A stretch of DNA of 64,000 nucleotides from Eikenella glucosivorans (GCF_016025525.2 NZ_JACSGR010000007.1:124001-188000), one strand, 5' to 3'. Shown: positions 40,437 through 49,417, counted from the stretch's first letter. The notes: a model not told the origin generated them from the sequence alone. Numbers and translations are program-made.

Positions 40437-41730
40437 CTTGCCGCCCCGCATCTTTCAGCAGCAATGCCGCTGCCTGCCGCCCGCTTTGCACGGCGGCTTC
40501 CAGCGTGGCTGGGTAGCGCGGGTGCAGGTAATCGCCGGCGAGATAAATGCGCTGGCGGCGCAGCCAGGCGGTAGGGATGGCGGGGCGGCCGACATGGCTG
40601 GCGGCGGTGGCGCGTTTTTCGGTAATCACCTGTGCGGCGGCCGGGCGCGGCAGGTGCGGATTGATGCGCAACAAATCCTGGTGCACGCGCGCCGCCCACT
40701 CTTCGCGGCTCAATTTGCCCAGCTGGTCGGACAGCGAAATCACGGCTGACACTTCGCCGCGCCCCAAGCCCAGCGCGTCGCGGTCGACAAACCATTGCGC
40801 GGTGCCCTCGGCGAGGCCGGTGATCGGCACGGGCAGCGCGGGCGGATCGGCATAGCGCAGATACACAGTGGTGATGGCATGGTATTCCAGCGCAGCCAGC
40901 GCGGCGGCAATCTCGGGCGGCGCGGCCTCGGGCAGCAGTGCGGGCACATGATAGGGCGCCACGGCCAGCACGGCGGCGTCGAAAGCTTCGCCGTTAATCA
41001 GCAGGCTGCCCGAAAGCGCCTGCGCCATCTGCGGCACACGCGTTTCCAAGCAGATTGCCGCGCCATGCTTTTGCAAACGGCGGCACACCGGCCCGGCAAA
41101 CAGCCGCCCCAAATCCTGCTTGGGCAGCAGGAAATCGCTGGCCGCGCGCTCTGCCCACACGCCGTCGCGCAGCACGTTTTGCAGGCGTTGCAGCGAGGCC
41201 TGCTCCAAATCCGTGTTCATCGCGCCCCACACCAAGGGCTGCCAAAACTGCTGCTGCAAACGGTGCGACACCTGCCGCTGCCGCAGCCAGCCCGCCACGG
41301 GCACGTCTGCTTCCAACCGCAAGCCCTGCAAGGCGCGCATTTGGCGCAACAGCGCGGTTTTTTCGCCCCAGCCGATGCCGCGCGCGGCCAGCACGCCGGC
41401 GAGCAGGTGCAGCGGCGCGGGCAGGCGGCGGGCGGCAAATTGCAGGCCGTCGGCCATGTGCCACTGCAAAGGCAGGCGCAGAAACGCCTCTTCCTCGCGC
41501 ACGCCGCAGCGCGCCAGCACGTCGAGCACCTGCCGATACGCGCCCACCAAAATATGCTGGCCGTTATCCGCGTGGGCAAAACCGCCGCTGCCGCCGAAAG
41601 CGCGCGCCCGGCCGCCGCACTGCCGACCGGCCTCAAACAGGGTAATCTGCGCCCGGCCGCACAGTGCTTCCGCCGCCGAGAGCCCGGCCCAGCCGCCGCC
41701 GATCACCGCCACACGCGGCGCGGCACTCAT
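40426..41730 (-). CDS. hpnE: Hydroxysqualene dehydroxylase
   Basis: FAD-dependent amine-oxidase-fold enzyme that reduces hydroxysqualene to squalene in the HpnC-HpnD-HpnE route. The 434-residue protein begins with the dinucleotide-binding motif VAVIGGGWAGLSAAEAL, then TLFEAGRQCGGRARAF; FAHADNGQHILVGAY is characteristic of HpnE, and IYLAGDYLHPRYPATLEAAVQSGR closes the FAD domain. It overlaps hpnD by four bases. The final Glu-Ala-Thr-stop comes from an eikDUS. Confidence 0.92.
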   Translation of the reverse strand: MSAAPRVAVIGGGWAGLSAAEALCGRAQITLFEAGRQCGGRARAFGGSGGFAHADNGQHILVGAYRQVLDVLARCGVREEEAFLRLPLQWHMADGLQFAARRLPAPLHLLAGVLAARGIGWGEKTALLRQMRALQGLRLEADVPVAGWLRQRQVSHRLQQQFWQPLVWGAMNTDLEQASLQRLQNVLRDGVWAERAASDFLLPKQDLGRLFAGPVCRRLQKHGAAICLETRVPQMAQALSGSLLINGEAFDAAVLAVAPYHVPALLPEAAPPEIAAALAALEYHAITTVYLRYADPPALPVPITGLAEGTAQWFVDRDALGLGRGEVSAVISLSDQLGKLSREEWAARVHQDLLRINPHLPRPAAAQVITEKRATAASHVGRPAIPTAWLRRQRIYLAGDYLHPRYPATLEAAVQSGRQAAALLLKDAGRQEAT

Positions 41731-42578
41731 GGCTTAAACCCCAAGAGCCAGGTTTTCAGGGCGATGCGCGCCTTGCGCGGCTTCGGAATCGCCAGCTTGT
41801 AGCGCAGCACGTTGGCGGAGCCGTCGCGCTCGATTTCGTTGAGCAGCGCATAATAAATGGCAGCCATCACCAGCCCGGCCTTCTGGCCGCGCCGCTCGGC
41901 AGCCGGCAGCAGGGCCACGGCTTCGCGGTAGGTTTGGCGGGCGCGGGCTACCTGAAAAGCCATCAGCTCGGCAAATTCCGGGCTACCTTTGCGTTGCAAA
42001 ACATCGGCGGCGGACACGCCGAAACGCTGCAAATCTTCCACCGGCAGGTAAATCCGCCCCAGCCCGGCATCTTCGCCCACGTCGCGGATGATGTTGGTGA
42101 GCTGCAGGGCGAGGCCCATTTTGTCGGCATAATCAAGCACGGCGGGGTCTTGGAAACCGAGGATGCGGGCAATCAGCCGCCCCACCGCACCGGCCACGCG
42201 CCGGCAGTATTGCTGCAAGGCGGCGAAATCGGCATAGCGGGCGGGGCTCAAATCCATTTCCACGCCGTCAATCACGGCGGCCAGTTCGTTTTCAGGTAGC
42301 CCGAAGGCGGGGGCGACTTCGCGCAGGGCTTGGTTTACCGGATGCTCGGGCAGGGCAGCGCCGTGGAAGATTTTGCCCGCGTCCTGCCGCCACCAGGCCA
42401 GCGTTTGCGCGGCCACGGCGGGGTCGGAGCAATCGTCGGCCGCGTCGTCGAGCTCGCGGCAGTAGGCGTAGAGCACGGTCATGGCGCAGCGTTTGTCGGG
42501 CGGCAGGAAGCGGAAGCCGGCGAGGAAGCTGGAGCCGCTCTCTTCGGCTTTTTGGCGGCAATAGTCGAATGGGGTCAT
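41727..42578 (-). CDS. hpnD: Presqualene diphosphate synthase
   Basis: HpnD condenses two farnesyl diphosphates to presqualene diphosphate. The 283-residue protein has the trans-isoprenyl synthase motifs RELDDAADD near residue 50 and the second Asp-rich segment LTNIIRDVGEDAGLGRIYLP. The start MTPFDYCRQKA was chosen over a much longer open frame that overlaps the upstream gene. Two DUS are translated within it (GLPEN, FQVAR). It is coupled to hpnE. No hpnC lies next to it. Confidence 0.92.
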   Translation of the reverse strand: MTPFDYCRQKAEESGSSFLAGFRFLPPDKRCAMTVLYAYCRELDDAADDCSDPAVAAQTLAWWRQDAGKIFHGAALPEHPVNQALREVAPAFGLPENELAAVIDGVEMDLSPARYADFAALQQYCRRVAGAVGRLIARILGFQDPAVLDYADKMGLALQLTNIIRDVGEDAGLGRIYLPVEDLQRFGVSAADVLQRKGSPEFAELMAFQVARARQTYREAVALLPAAERRGQKAGLVMAAIYYALLNEIERDGSANVLRYKLAIPKPRKARIALKTWLLGFKP

Positions 42579-43072
42579 GATTTGCTGATGGGGATAACGG
42601 CGGTCGGTGAGGCTTCGCGGAAATAGGTTTTCGGCACACGCAGGTAAAGATAGAGAATGGCGGTGGTGAAGACGATCAGGCCGAGCCATGGGAAGGAAAA
42701 AGGGCTGTTGCCGCCTATAGAGGGATACCCCATCGCTTTGGCAAAAAGCTGGCTGCTGATCAGCCAAATAAGATGCAGCCCACCAACACACAGAAACATC
42801 ATGCGCGCCCACTTATGACGCCGCCACAACCCTAGCGCGCACGCCACCATCGCGACTGCCACCGCAAATGGTTCAATCGTTATCCCAACCACCCCGACTA
42901 TCATAGCCAAAATCGCTTCATAATCATCAAGCTGATTCACGAAGACATCCCAAGTGCCGATGACAAACTTAGCTATCGTTACCGCCCACAGCAATCCCGC
43001 CACGGCCATCAGCGGGCAAAAGATTGTCAAGCCCAAAGGGCGCGATGGGAGAGTTGGGGAAGCAGTATCCAT
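42575..43072 (-). CDS. Four-helix membrane protein of unknown function
   Basis: A 165-residue hydrophobic protein with four predicted membrane segments (about residues 14-40, 52-82, 88-110, 126-147), separated by short polar loops including RRHKWAR. It overlaps the hpnD start by four bases (ATGA), so it is translated just ahead of hpnD-hpnE. I do not recognise a family. Its link to the squalene genes is only positional. Confidence 0.72.
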   Translation of the reverse strand: MDTASPTLPSRPLGLTIFCPLMAVAGLLWAVTIAKFVIGTWDVFVNQLDDYEAILAMIVGVVGITIEPFAVAVAMVACALGLWRRHKWARMMFLCVGGLHLIWLISSQLFAKAMGYPSIGGNSPFSFPWLGLIVFTTAILYLYLRVPKTYFREASPTAVIPISKS

Positions 43073-43104
43073 CTATCGGGTTCCAAAGTTATCTGGGGAA
43101 GAAA

Positions 43105-43250
43105 TCAGGCTACCTGAAAGCATGAGCTCCAACGGAGTTCAAATGAGCGGGGCAGATTTGGCTGAAACGATGTTCCGGCATTTTTCAGGTAGCCTCAAAT
43201 ACGGGGAAAGGCTACCTGAAAAATCGGCAAACCTCTTTCAGGCAGCCTCC
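43105..43250. repeat. DUS and repeat module upstream of the membrane-protein gene
   Basis: A forward DUS (about 43107) is followed by GCATGAGCTCCAACGGAGTT-CAAATGAGCGGGG, a diverged module. An inverted DUS pair lies at 43183-43219 and a variant TTTCAGGCAGCC at 43237-43248. Confidence 0.65.
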
Positions 43251-43272
43251 CAACCGTGTGCGCATTCAAGGC

Positions 43273-44799
43273 CTATTCGCGCCTTCCACCCACGCGGATG
43301 CCGTGCTCCATCTGGCCGGCGGGGGCGCCGCCCTTGCCGCCTTTTTGGCGTTCGGAGAGGCGTTGCAGGTAGCCTTCATCGATGTCGCCGGTGGCGTAGC
43401 AGCCGTTGAAGCAGGAACTGTCGAAGCCTTCGATGGCGGGGTTGAGCGCGCGCACCACGTCTTCCAAATCGGCCAAATCCTGAAACACCACGCCGTCGGC
43501 GGAAATTTCGGCGGCGATTTGGGCGGCATCGCGGCCGTTGGCAATCAGCTCTTCGCGGGTGGGCATGTCGATGCCGTACACGTTGGGATAGCGCACTTCG
43601 GGCGCGGCGGAAGCGAAATACACTTTGCGTGCGCCGGCGGCGCGCACCATTTCCACAATCTCGCGGCTGGTGGTGCCGCGCACGATAGAGTCATCCACCA
43701 GCAGCACGGATTTGCCGGCAAATTCGCTGTCGATGGGGTTGAGCTTCTGGCGCACGGATTTTTTGCGTGTGGCCTGGCCGGGCATGATGAAAGTGCGGCC
43801 GATGTAGCGGTTTTTGATTAGGCCTTCGCGGTAGGGCTTGCCCAGATGCATGGCCAGCTGCAAGGCGCTGGGGCGGCTGGTGTCGGGGATGGGCATCACC
43901 ACGTCGATTTCATCCGCCGGCAGGCAGCGTTTCACTTTTTCGGCCAGGGTCACGCCCATATCCAGCCGTGCCTGATACACGGACACGCCGTTCATCACCG
44001 AATCCGGCCGCGCGAAATACACGTATTCGAACAGGCAGGGCAGAAGGCGCGGCGCCTCGGCGCACCGGCGGCTGTGAAACTCGCCGTCAAAGCCGATAAA
44101 CACGGCTTCGCCCGGCTCAATATCGCGCACCAATTCGTAGCCCAGGCTGGGAAACACGATGGATTCGGAAGCCACCATATAGGCGGTGCGCCCTGAGCCG
44201 TCGGTGTGTTTGCCCAACACCAGCGGGCGGATGCCGTGCGGGTCGCGGAAGGCAAGCATGCCGTAGCCGGCAATCAGCGCCACCACGCCGTAGGCGCCGC
44301 GCACTTGGCGGTTGAGTGCGGAGACGGCATCGAAAATATCGTTTACCGCCAAATCGCTGCGGCTGCCGATGATGTGCTGCAACTCGCTGGCCAGCACGTT
44401 GAGCAGCACTTCGGAATCGGAACCGGTGTTGATGTGGCGCAGGTGGCGACGGCACAGGGCGGCATACAGCTCTTCGGCGTTGGTGAGGTTGCCGTTGTGC
44501 GCCAACACGATGCCGAAGGGCGAATTCACATAGAAAGGCTGCGCCTCGGCGCTGCTGCCGGCATTGCCCGCCGTGGGATAGCGCACATGGGCGATGCCGG
44601 CGTTGCCCACCAGGTTGCGCATGTCGCGCGTGCGGAACACGTCGCGCACCATGCCGATGTCTTTGTGCATATGAAACATTTGGCCCTCGGCCGTTACGAT
44701 GCCCGCCGCATCCTGCCCGCGGTGCTGCAATACCTGCAAGCCGTCATACAGCAACTGGTTTACCGGCTCATACGCCACCATGCCCAACACGCCACACAT
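43273..44799 (-). CDS. purF: Amidophosphoribosyltransferase
   Basis: PurF makes phosphoribosylamine from PRPP and glutamine, the first step of purine synthesis. The 508-residue protein starts MCGVLGMVAYEPV; Cys2 becomes the N-terminal glutaminase nucleophile, which fixes this start over the 12-codon upstream extension. GGAGTG precedes. The C-terminal phosphoribosyltransferase domain has VLLVDDSIVRGTTS. It follows cvpA with only 4 bases between, the classical cvpA-purF operon. Confidence 0.98.
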   Translation of the reverse strand: MCGVLGMVAYEPVNQLLYDGLQVLQHRGQDAAGIVTAEGQMFHMHKDIGMVRDVFRTRDMRNLVGNAGIAHVRYPTAGNAGSSAEAQPFYVNSPFGIVLAHNGNLTNAEELYAALCRRHLRHINTGSDSEVLLNVLASELQHIIGSRSDLAVNDIFDAVSALNRQVRGAYGVVALIAGYGMLAFRDPHGIRPLVLGKHTDGSGRTAYMVASESIVFPSLGYELVRDIEPGEAVFIGFDGEFHSRRCAEAPRLLPCLFEYVYFARPDSVMNGVSVYQARLDMGVTLAEKVKRCLPADEIDVVMPIPDTSRPSALQLAMHLGKPYREGLIKNRYIGRTFIMPGQATRKKSVRQKLNPIDSEFAGKSVLLVDDSIVRGTTSREIVEMVRAAGARKVYFASAAPEVRYPNVYGIDMPTREELIANGRDAAQIAAEISADGVVFQDLADLEDVVRALNPAIEGFDSSCFNGCYATGDIDEGYLQRLSERQKGGKGGAPAGQMEHGIRVGGRRE

Positions 44800-44803
44800 A
44801 AAT

Positions 44804-45310
44804 TCACTCCTCCGGCTCTTGCCGGTAATCAACATGATCCGCCATAAACGGCGGCAGATAGGGCACAGCCAGTTTGGCCAGCCCCTCGAAAACGAAAGCG
44901 GTTTGAGAATGCCGCCACTCCTCGCTGGCCGGCAGGTCGGTAAACGCGCAGGCCAGCACCACCAGCGTTACCGCCAACACGCCCTTCACCGCGCCAAACA
45001 GCCCGCCCAGCAGGCGGTTTGCCCCGCCCAGCCCCACCGCGCCGGCAGAGGAAGTGAGCACGGTTTGCAGCAGGCGGAACAATAATCTCGCCAGCAAAAA
45101 CACGCCGATAAACGCCACCACCACAGCCAACGCCGGCGGGCGCAGGCTACCTGAAAGCCAATCGCCCACCGGCGGGGAAAGCAGTTTGGCCGCCAACAGC
45201 GAGCCCAGCCACGAAACCAGTCCCACCAATTCGGCCACCACGCCGCGAAACAGCGAAATCAGCGTGAAGGCCACGATCACAAACAGGGCGGCATAATCGA
45301 ATAAAGTCAT
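44804..45310 (-). CDS. cvpA: CvpA family membrane protein
   Basis: A 168-residue inner-membrane protein with four membrane segments and the CvpA pattern FDYAALFVIVAFTLISLFRG, LVGLVSWLGSLLAAKLLSP and a late GLGGANRLLGGLFGAVKG. CvpA is needed for colicin V export and envelope stress tolerance in E. coli; its molecular role is unclear. A DUS is translated as LSGSLRPP in a loop. It is cotranscribed with purF. Confidence 0.92.
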   Translation of the reverse strand: MTLFDYAALFVIVAFTLISLFRGVVAELVGLVSWLGSLLAAKLLSPPVGDWLSGSLRPPALAVVVAFIGVFLLARLLFRLLQTVLTSSAGAVGLGGANRLLGGLFGAVKGVLAVTLVVLACAFTDLPASEEWRHSQTAFVFEGLAKLAVPYLPPFMADHVDYRQEPEE

Positions 45311-46389
45311 CAGCGCTCCAGCAGCATGCCGTCCAAGCCCTGCGCCTTAATCTTGCCCAGCGCCTGACCGGCGGCCTGCCGGTTGGGATAAGAGCCGGTG
45401 CGCACGCGGTAGAGCGCGTTGCCGCCTTTATTGGGCGGCGCAGCCACATAGGCGCTCACGCCCGCATCGGCCAGCCGTTTCTGCACCGCGCGCGCCTGCT
45501 CCTCGCTGGTGTAGGCACCCACTTGGATCACCATGCGTTTTTCCGGCTGCGCGGCTTGGCTGTCTGCTGCTTTGCCGCCGGAGGAAACTTGGTTGGCGGC
45601 GCGGTTGTTCAGTATCTCTTCCGGCGAGAGGCGGTTGTTGCGCTGCTCGGGCCTATGCTGCTCCTCGCGGCGCTGCGGGCGTTCGGCAGGTTTCTGCCCG
45701 GCAGGCTTGCCCTCTGCCTGGCGGTGGCGAGACGCCTGGGCGGCAGCCTGCTGCGGCTTCTCCGCTTCGGTGCGGCGGGTGTTGGCGGCCTCGGGCTTGG
45801 CCGGCTGCGCAGTTTGCGGCACAGTCGGCTTAGCGGTCGGCACGGTCGGTTTGACCTCGGCCTGCTGCGTGCGCGGCTCGGGGCGGGTTTCTGCCGACGG
45901 GCGGCGTTCCGGCGCGTGTTTGCTTTCCACGCGCTGCTCCTGCGCCGGGCGGCGCAGCTGGGCGGGTGGGTTGGCGGCACTGCCGGAATTGGCCAGCGGG
46001 TTGGGCAGCACGGCAGTTTGCGTGTCCACCGGTTTGGCAGGCTGCACGGGCGGCGGCGCGGGCTGCACCGGTTCGGCCACCACCACTTCCTGCGGAGCAG
46101 ACACCGGCTCTGCCGATACTTCTGCCGCGGTATCGGCGCCATCCGGCACTTCTGCAGCCGGCTCGGGCAACGGCTGGCTCTCCACCACGGCAGAGGCCGC
46201 CGTTTCGCCGCCGCTCACGGTAACTGCATCGGGCGCGGCGTTATTCTTGTCACTGCCCAGCACTTTGGCCAGCAGCAGCGCCACCACGGCGGTGAGCAAC
46301 AGCGCACCCACCAGGCGGCGGCGGTTTTTGCGCTTGATCTGCTCGTATTCTTCCAGATGGCGCCAATTGGGGTTGGATTGCGGGGGCAT
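45310..46389 (-). CDS. SPOR-domain membrane protein (DedD-like)
   Basis: A 359-residue bitopic protein. It has a basic cytoplasmic start (KRKNRRR at 19-25), one membrane helix (about 26-42), a long Pro/Ala/Gln/Glu-rich disordered periplasmic linker and a C-terminal SPOR domain (about 287-359: MVIQVGAYTSEEQARAVQKRL, ALYRVRTGSY). SPOR domains bind denuded septal peptidoglycan, so it is probably a division-site protein like DedD. The folC-dedD-cvpA-purF order matches E. coli. It ends one base into the cvpA start. Confidence 0.9.
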   Translation of the reverse strand: MPPQSNPNWRHLEEYEQIKRKNRRRLVGALLLTAVVALLLAKVLGSDKNNAAPDAVTVSGGETAASAVVESQPLPEPAAEVPDGADTAAEVSAEPVSAPQEVVVAEPVQPAPPPVQPAKPVDTQTAVLPNPLANSGSAANPPAQLRRPAQEQRVESKHAPERRPSAETRPEPRTQQAEVKPTVPTAKPTVPQTAQPAKPEAANTRRTEAEKPQQAAAQASRHRQAEGKPAGQKPAERPQRREEQHRPEQRNNRLSPEEILNNRAANQVSSGGKAADSQAAQPEKRMVIQVGAYTSEEQARAVQKRLADAGVSAYVAAPPNKGGNALYRVRTGSYPNRQAAGQALGKIKAQGLDGMLLER

Positions 46390-46395
46390 AACTGA

Positions 46396-47703
46396 TTATT
46401 CCTGTTGCGGTGCGCCCATGATTTCGGCCACCGTGTGAAACGAACCAAATACGACAATTCTATCATTTTCGCCCGCCTCGGATAAGGCGGAGCGGTAAGC
46501 CTCGGCCACGCTGCCAAACAGGCGCACATTACCGATGCCGGCGGCTTGCAGGTGCGATTGCAAGGCTTCTGCCGAGAGGCCGCGCGGCAGCGGCAGCGGT
46601 GCCACCAGCCATTCGTCGAACTGGTCTTGCAGCAGCTCGAGCACGGCGCCGATGTCTTTATCCGCCAGCATGCTGAACACGGCCAGCCGCTTTTGCGCGA
46701 AAGGCAGCGCGATGAGGCTGCGGCGCAGGGCGCGGGCGGCGTGCGGGTTGTGGCCCACATCCAAAATGGTGAGCGGGCGGCCGGGCAGCACTTGGAAGCG
46801 GCCGGGGTGGCGCACCTCGAGCAGGCCGCGCTTGATGGCGCCGATGTCCACCGGCAGACGCGCGTTCAGGCATTCGAGCGCGGCCAGCGCACAGGCGGCA
46901 TTACCGAGCTGATAGGCACCGCGCAGGGCGGGAAAAGGCAGCGCGTTGCGCTTGCGGCTACCTGAAAACTGCGGGCTGTGCTCGGGATGGAAGTGAAACG
47001 ACCACTGCTGCTGCTCCAGCCTGCTGAAGCCGAAATCGCGCCCGGCCAAAAGCAAATCGGCGCCGATGGCTTCGGCGTGGCGCCGCAGCGATTCGGGCGG
47101 CGGGTTTTGCCCGCAGATAGCGGGCTTGCCCGGGCGGAACACGCCGGCTTTCTCGAAGGCAATGGCTTCCACCGTATCGCCCAAAAAGGCCTGGTGGTCC
47201 AAATCCACGGAAGTAACCACGGCCACGTCGGCATCGAAAATGTTCACCGCATCGAGCCGCCCGCCGAGTCCGACTTCCAAAATCATCACGTCCACGCCGG
47301 CGCGGTGGAAAATATCCACGGCAGCCAAGGTGTTGAACTCAAAATAGGTGAGCGCGGTGTTGCCGCGTGCGGCTTCGATGCGCTCGAAGGCGGCGGCGAT
47401 GGCTTCGTCGGAGGCGGGCTGGCCGTTCACGCAGATGCGCTCGTTATAGCGCAGGATGTGCGGGCTGGTGAGCATGCCGGTGGAAAAGCCGGCGGCGCGG
47501 TAGATGCTTTCCAAAAAGGCGCATACCGAGCCTTTGCCGTTGGTGCCGGCCACCACGGCCACGGGGCATTGCGGCTGCAGGCCCATGCGCCCTTGCACGG
47601 CGCGGATGCGCTCCAAGCCCATGTCGATGCTGCCGTGGCTGTGGGCGGTGCCGCCAGTGTAGGCGGTTTCGAGGTGGGCGAGCCATTGGGAGAGTGTTTT
47701 CAT
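46396..47703 (-). CDS. folC: Bifunctional dihydrofolate/folylpolyglutamate synthase
   Basis: FolC adds glutamate to dihydropteroate and to folates. The 435-residue Mur-ligase-type protein has P-loop VAGTNGKGSVCAFLES, MLTSPHILRYNERI, the ligase Lys/Asp segment VDLDHQAFLGDT and LDVGHNPHAARAL. The start MKTLSQWLAHLE was chosen over a frame extending 27 codons upstream through a DUS. It heads the folC-SPOR-cvpA-purF cluster. A DUS encodes FSGSRKR internally. Confidence 0.96.
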   Translation of the reverse strand: MKTLSQWLAHLETAYTGGTAHSHGSIDMGLERIRAVQGRMGLQPQCPVAVVAGTNGKGSVCAFLESIYRAAGFSTGMLTSPHILRYNERICVNGQPASDEAIAAAFERIEAARGNTALTYFEFNTLAAVDIFHRAGVDVMILEVGLGGRLDAVNIFDADVAVVTSVDLDHQAFLGDTVEAIAFEKAGVFRPGKPAICGQNPPPESLRRHAEAIGADLLLAGRDFGFSRLEQQQWSFHFHPEHSPQFSGSRKRNALPFPALRGAYQLGNAACALAALECLNARLPVDIGAIKRGLLEVRHPGRFQVLPGRPLTILDVGHNPHAARALRRSLIALPFAQKRLAVFSMLADKDIGAVLELLQDQFDEWLVAPLPLPRGLSAEALQSHLQAAGIGNVRLFGSVAEAYRSALSEAGENDRIVVFGSFHTVAEIMGAPQQE

Positions 47704-47725
47704 TTGTTCGGCCTTGTTTGCGGGT

Positions 47726-47805
47726 GAGGCTACCTGAAAAATGAGCGGAGCGAATTTCGCTAATAACGATGTCTTGCAAAGCAAGGTGGAGTTTCTGCGA
47801 AGCTA
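47726..47805 (+). repeat. DUS plus modules, interrupted by a Correia element
   Basis: A DUS (about 47727-47738) is followed by ATGAGCGGAGCGAATTTCGC-TAATA, then the 42-bp unit ACGATGTCTTGCAAAGCAAG GTGGAGTTTCTGCGAAGCTA. The unit stops at GCTA, where the Correia element begins, and its expected last bases AAAACG resume after the element at 47909. Confidence 0.85.
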
Positions 47806-47908
47806 TAGTGAATGAACAAAAACTAGGACTGCGTTGCCTCGCCTTGCCGTACTACCTGTACTGTCTGCGGCTTCGTCGCCTTGCCCTGATTTTTGTTCAT
47901 CCACTATA
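47804..47908. mobile_element. Correia repeat (CREE/NEMIS-type MITE), 105 bp
   Basis: The ends TATAGTGAATGAACAAAAAC and, from the right, TATAGTGGATGAACAAAAAT are near-perfect inverted repeats and match the canonical Correia terminal repeat. The core (GCGTTGCCTCGCCTTGCCGT, ACTGTCTGCGGCTTCGTCGC, CTTGCCCTGA) is the known Correia core. It is flanked by TA on both sides within an interrupted 42-bp repeat, consistent with TA target duplication. Confidence 0.93.
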
Positions 47909-48042
47909 AAACGGCGGGCGGATGTTTTAACTGCGCCAAGACATTGCGTTCAGGCAGCCTGCTTCAACTGATTAAGGCTACCTGAAAACGGTTAAACCTT
48001 TTTCAGGTAGCCTTTTGCCGCGGCATTATACCGCAGCCGAAT
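47909..48042. repeat. DUS pair downstream of the DUF302 gene
   Basis: A variant TTCAGGCAGCC lies at 47949-47960. A forward DUS (about 47974) and a reverse DUS (48001-48012) then form an inverted pair that could terminate the minus-strand gene ending at 48043. No gene present. Confidence 0.6.
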
Positions 48043-48444
48043 TTAGCTTGGCACACCCTCCAGCGCGGCGGCAATCAGCCCGCTCATGGCGGCATCGATT
48101 TGCGCGGCAACGTTTTCCACCGCGCCCAAATTGCGCCCGGCCACCAGCGGCAGCACGCGCCGGTACAACACCCACACGCGCCCGTTTTCCTCGTACACCA
48201 GCACTTTCAGCGGCAGCTCGGCCGCCAGCAGCAAATCGGCCTGCATCAGCGGTGTGCCTTTGGCCGGGTGGCCGACAATCAGCAGGCAGGCGGGCGCGAG
48301 CGGCAGGCCGTGTTCGGCGGCCAAATCGGAATGCGGGATTTCGGCAAACAGGGTAAGCCCTTGGGCGGCAAAGGCCTGTTTGAGCGCGGCAATGCTTGCT
48401 TGGAAATCGAACGGGCTGGTTTGGATAAAATGCTCGGGGTTCAT
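48043..48444 (-). CDS. DUF302 family protein
   Basis: A 133-residue soluble protein of the DUF302 type: SPFDFQASIAALKQAFAAQGLTLFAEIPHSDLA, then a central LLIVGHPAKGTPLMQADLLLAAELPLKVLVYEENGRVWVLYR, which is the characteristic GxPxxGTxxMxxxP...LPLKxLVWED pattern. The function of the family is unknown. The Shine-Dalgarno is the AGG of a DUS placed 7 bases before the ATG. Confidence 0.88.
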   Translation of the reverse strand: MNPEHFIQTSPFDFQASIAALKQAFAAQGLTLFAEIPHSDLAAEHGLPLAPACLLIVGHPAKGTPLMQADLLLAAELPLKVLVYEENGRVWVLYRRVLPLVAGRNLGAVENVAAQIDAAMSGLIAAALEGVPS

Positions 48445-48492
48445 GAGGCTACCTGAAAATAGAAAATGCTTGAGAAACAATGAACGATCGGG

Positions 48493-48903
48493 CTACTCCG
48501 GCCGCGCCTGCCCCCACCGTGCCCACACGCGCAGGCGGCGCAGACCTTCGGCATCGGCAGAATCCGGCCACACGGCCTGGTGAAACCGCCGCCCCCCGTC
48601 GGTGTGCCAATGCAGGATTTGCAGCCACGGCAGCACCACGCCGCCGCGCAGGGTGGCCGCCACGGCAATCTGCTGCGGCTGCAAAAACAACACGGCTGCT
48701 CCGCCGCTGTCCACCGCCAGCCAGGTAATCCGCAGCGGCCGGCGCAGGGCGTGCCAGGCGGCCAAGGCGGTGAGCGCGAGGCCGAGCCAGCACGGCCAGC
48801 CGGCGAAATACAGCAGCCAAACCGCGGCCAGCCACACCCACGCCGCCGTGTGCACAATACGCCGCAGCCGCGAGGGCTTGAAGGCTACCTGAAAAGGCTG
48901 CAC
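48493..48903 (-). CDS. YgfX-like membrane protein
   Basis: A 136-residue protein with two adjacent membrane helices (about 20-36 and 37-55), then a small beta-rich cytoplasmic domain containing WLAVDSGGAAVLFLQPQQ and QILHWHTDGGRRF. This layout (short N-terminus, hairpin of two helices, soluble C-domain) resembles YgfX/CptA, reported to affect cell shape in E. coli, but similarity here is by architecture. The N-terminal FQVAF is DUS-encoded. Confidence 0.55.
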   Translation of the reverse strand: MQPFQVAFKPSRLRRIVHTAAWVWLAAVWLLYFAGWPCWLGLALTALAAWHALRRPLRITWLAVDSGGAAVLFLQPQQIAVAATLRGGVVLPWLQILHWHTDGGRRFHQAVWPDSADAEGLRRLRVWARWGQARPE

Positions 48904-48907
48904 GGCA

Positions 48908-49264
48908 TCACATCATGTTGTCCACAACTGGGCTGACACGGATGTCGTCGTCGTCCAAATCCAGCACCATATCGTGGAATTCCAAATCAAAAAAGCGGGC
49001 AAACAGCTCGGGCGTGAGCTCGGGCCACTGCTCCTGCGGCACTTCCCAAGAGGCCATTTCGCCGCTGAGGATGTCGCGCCAACGCTCGCCGAAGAGGCCG
49101 GCGCTCTCTTCGGGCGTGTCGGTTTGCTCAATCAGGTACACGCTGCAATTGCTGCGGATTTGGGAAAGGGTGAGGTCGGGCAGGTCGTCGCCGGTGCTTT
49201 TGAGCCAGGCGAGGAAGGCTTCGGTGGGCTTCACCACAACGGCGCTGCGGTCTACGAAATACAT
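48908..49264 (-). CDS. Acidic cytoplasmic protein of unknown function
   Basis: A 118-residue acidic protein without signal or membrane segment: MYFVDRSAVVVKPTEAFLAWL, then LTLSQIRSNCSVYLIEQTDTPEESAGLFGERWRDIL, ending in a very acidic DLDDDDIRVSPVVD. The regular pattern suggests a compact alpha/beta protein. I do not recognise a family. It lies 4 bases upstream of the YgfX-like gene on the same strand, probably one transcript. Confidence 0.7.
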   Translation of the reverse strand: MYFVDRSAVVVKPTEAFLAWLKSTGDDLPDLTLSQIRSNCSVYLIEQTDTPEESAGLFGERWRDILSGEMASWEVPQEQWPELTPELFARFFDLEFHDMVLDLDDDDIRVSPVVDNMM

Positions 49265-49417
49265 GGGGTTTCCTTGAGTGTGAATTGGGATGGTTTCAGC
49301 TAGCCTTTGAGCGGAAGCACTGCTGGCTACCTGAAAATTTGTGCTGCGGAATAAGCGAGCGGCTTAGCCGATTGGATTTTCAGGTAGCCTGTTTGCCAGC
49401 GCAGGCTACCTGAAATA

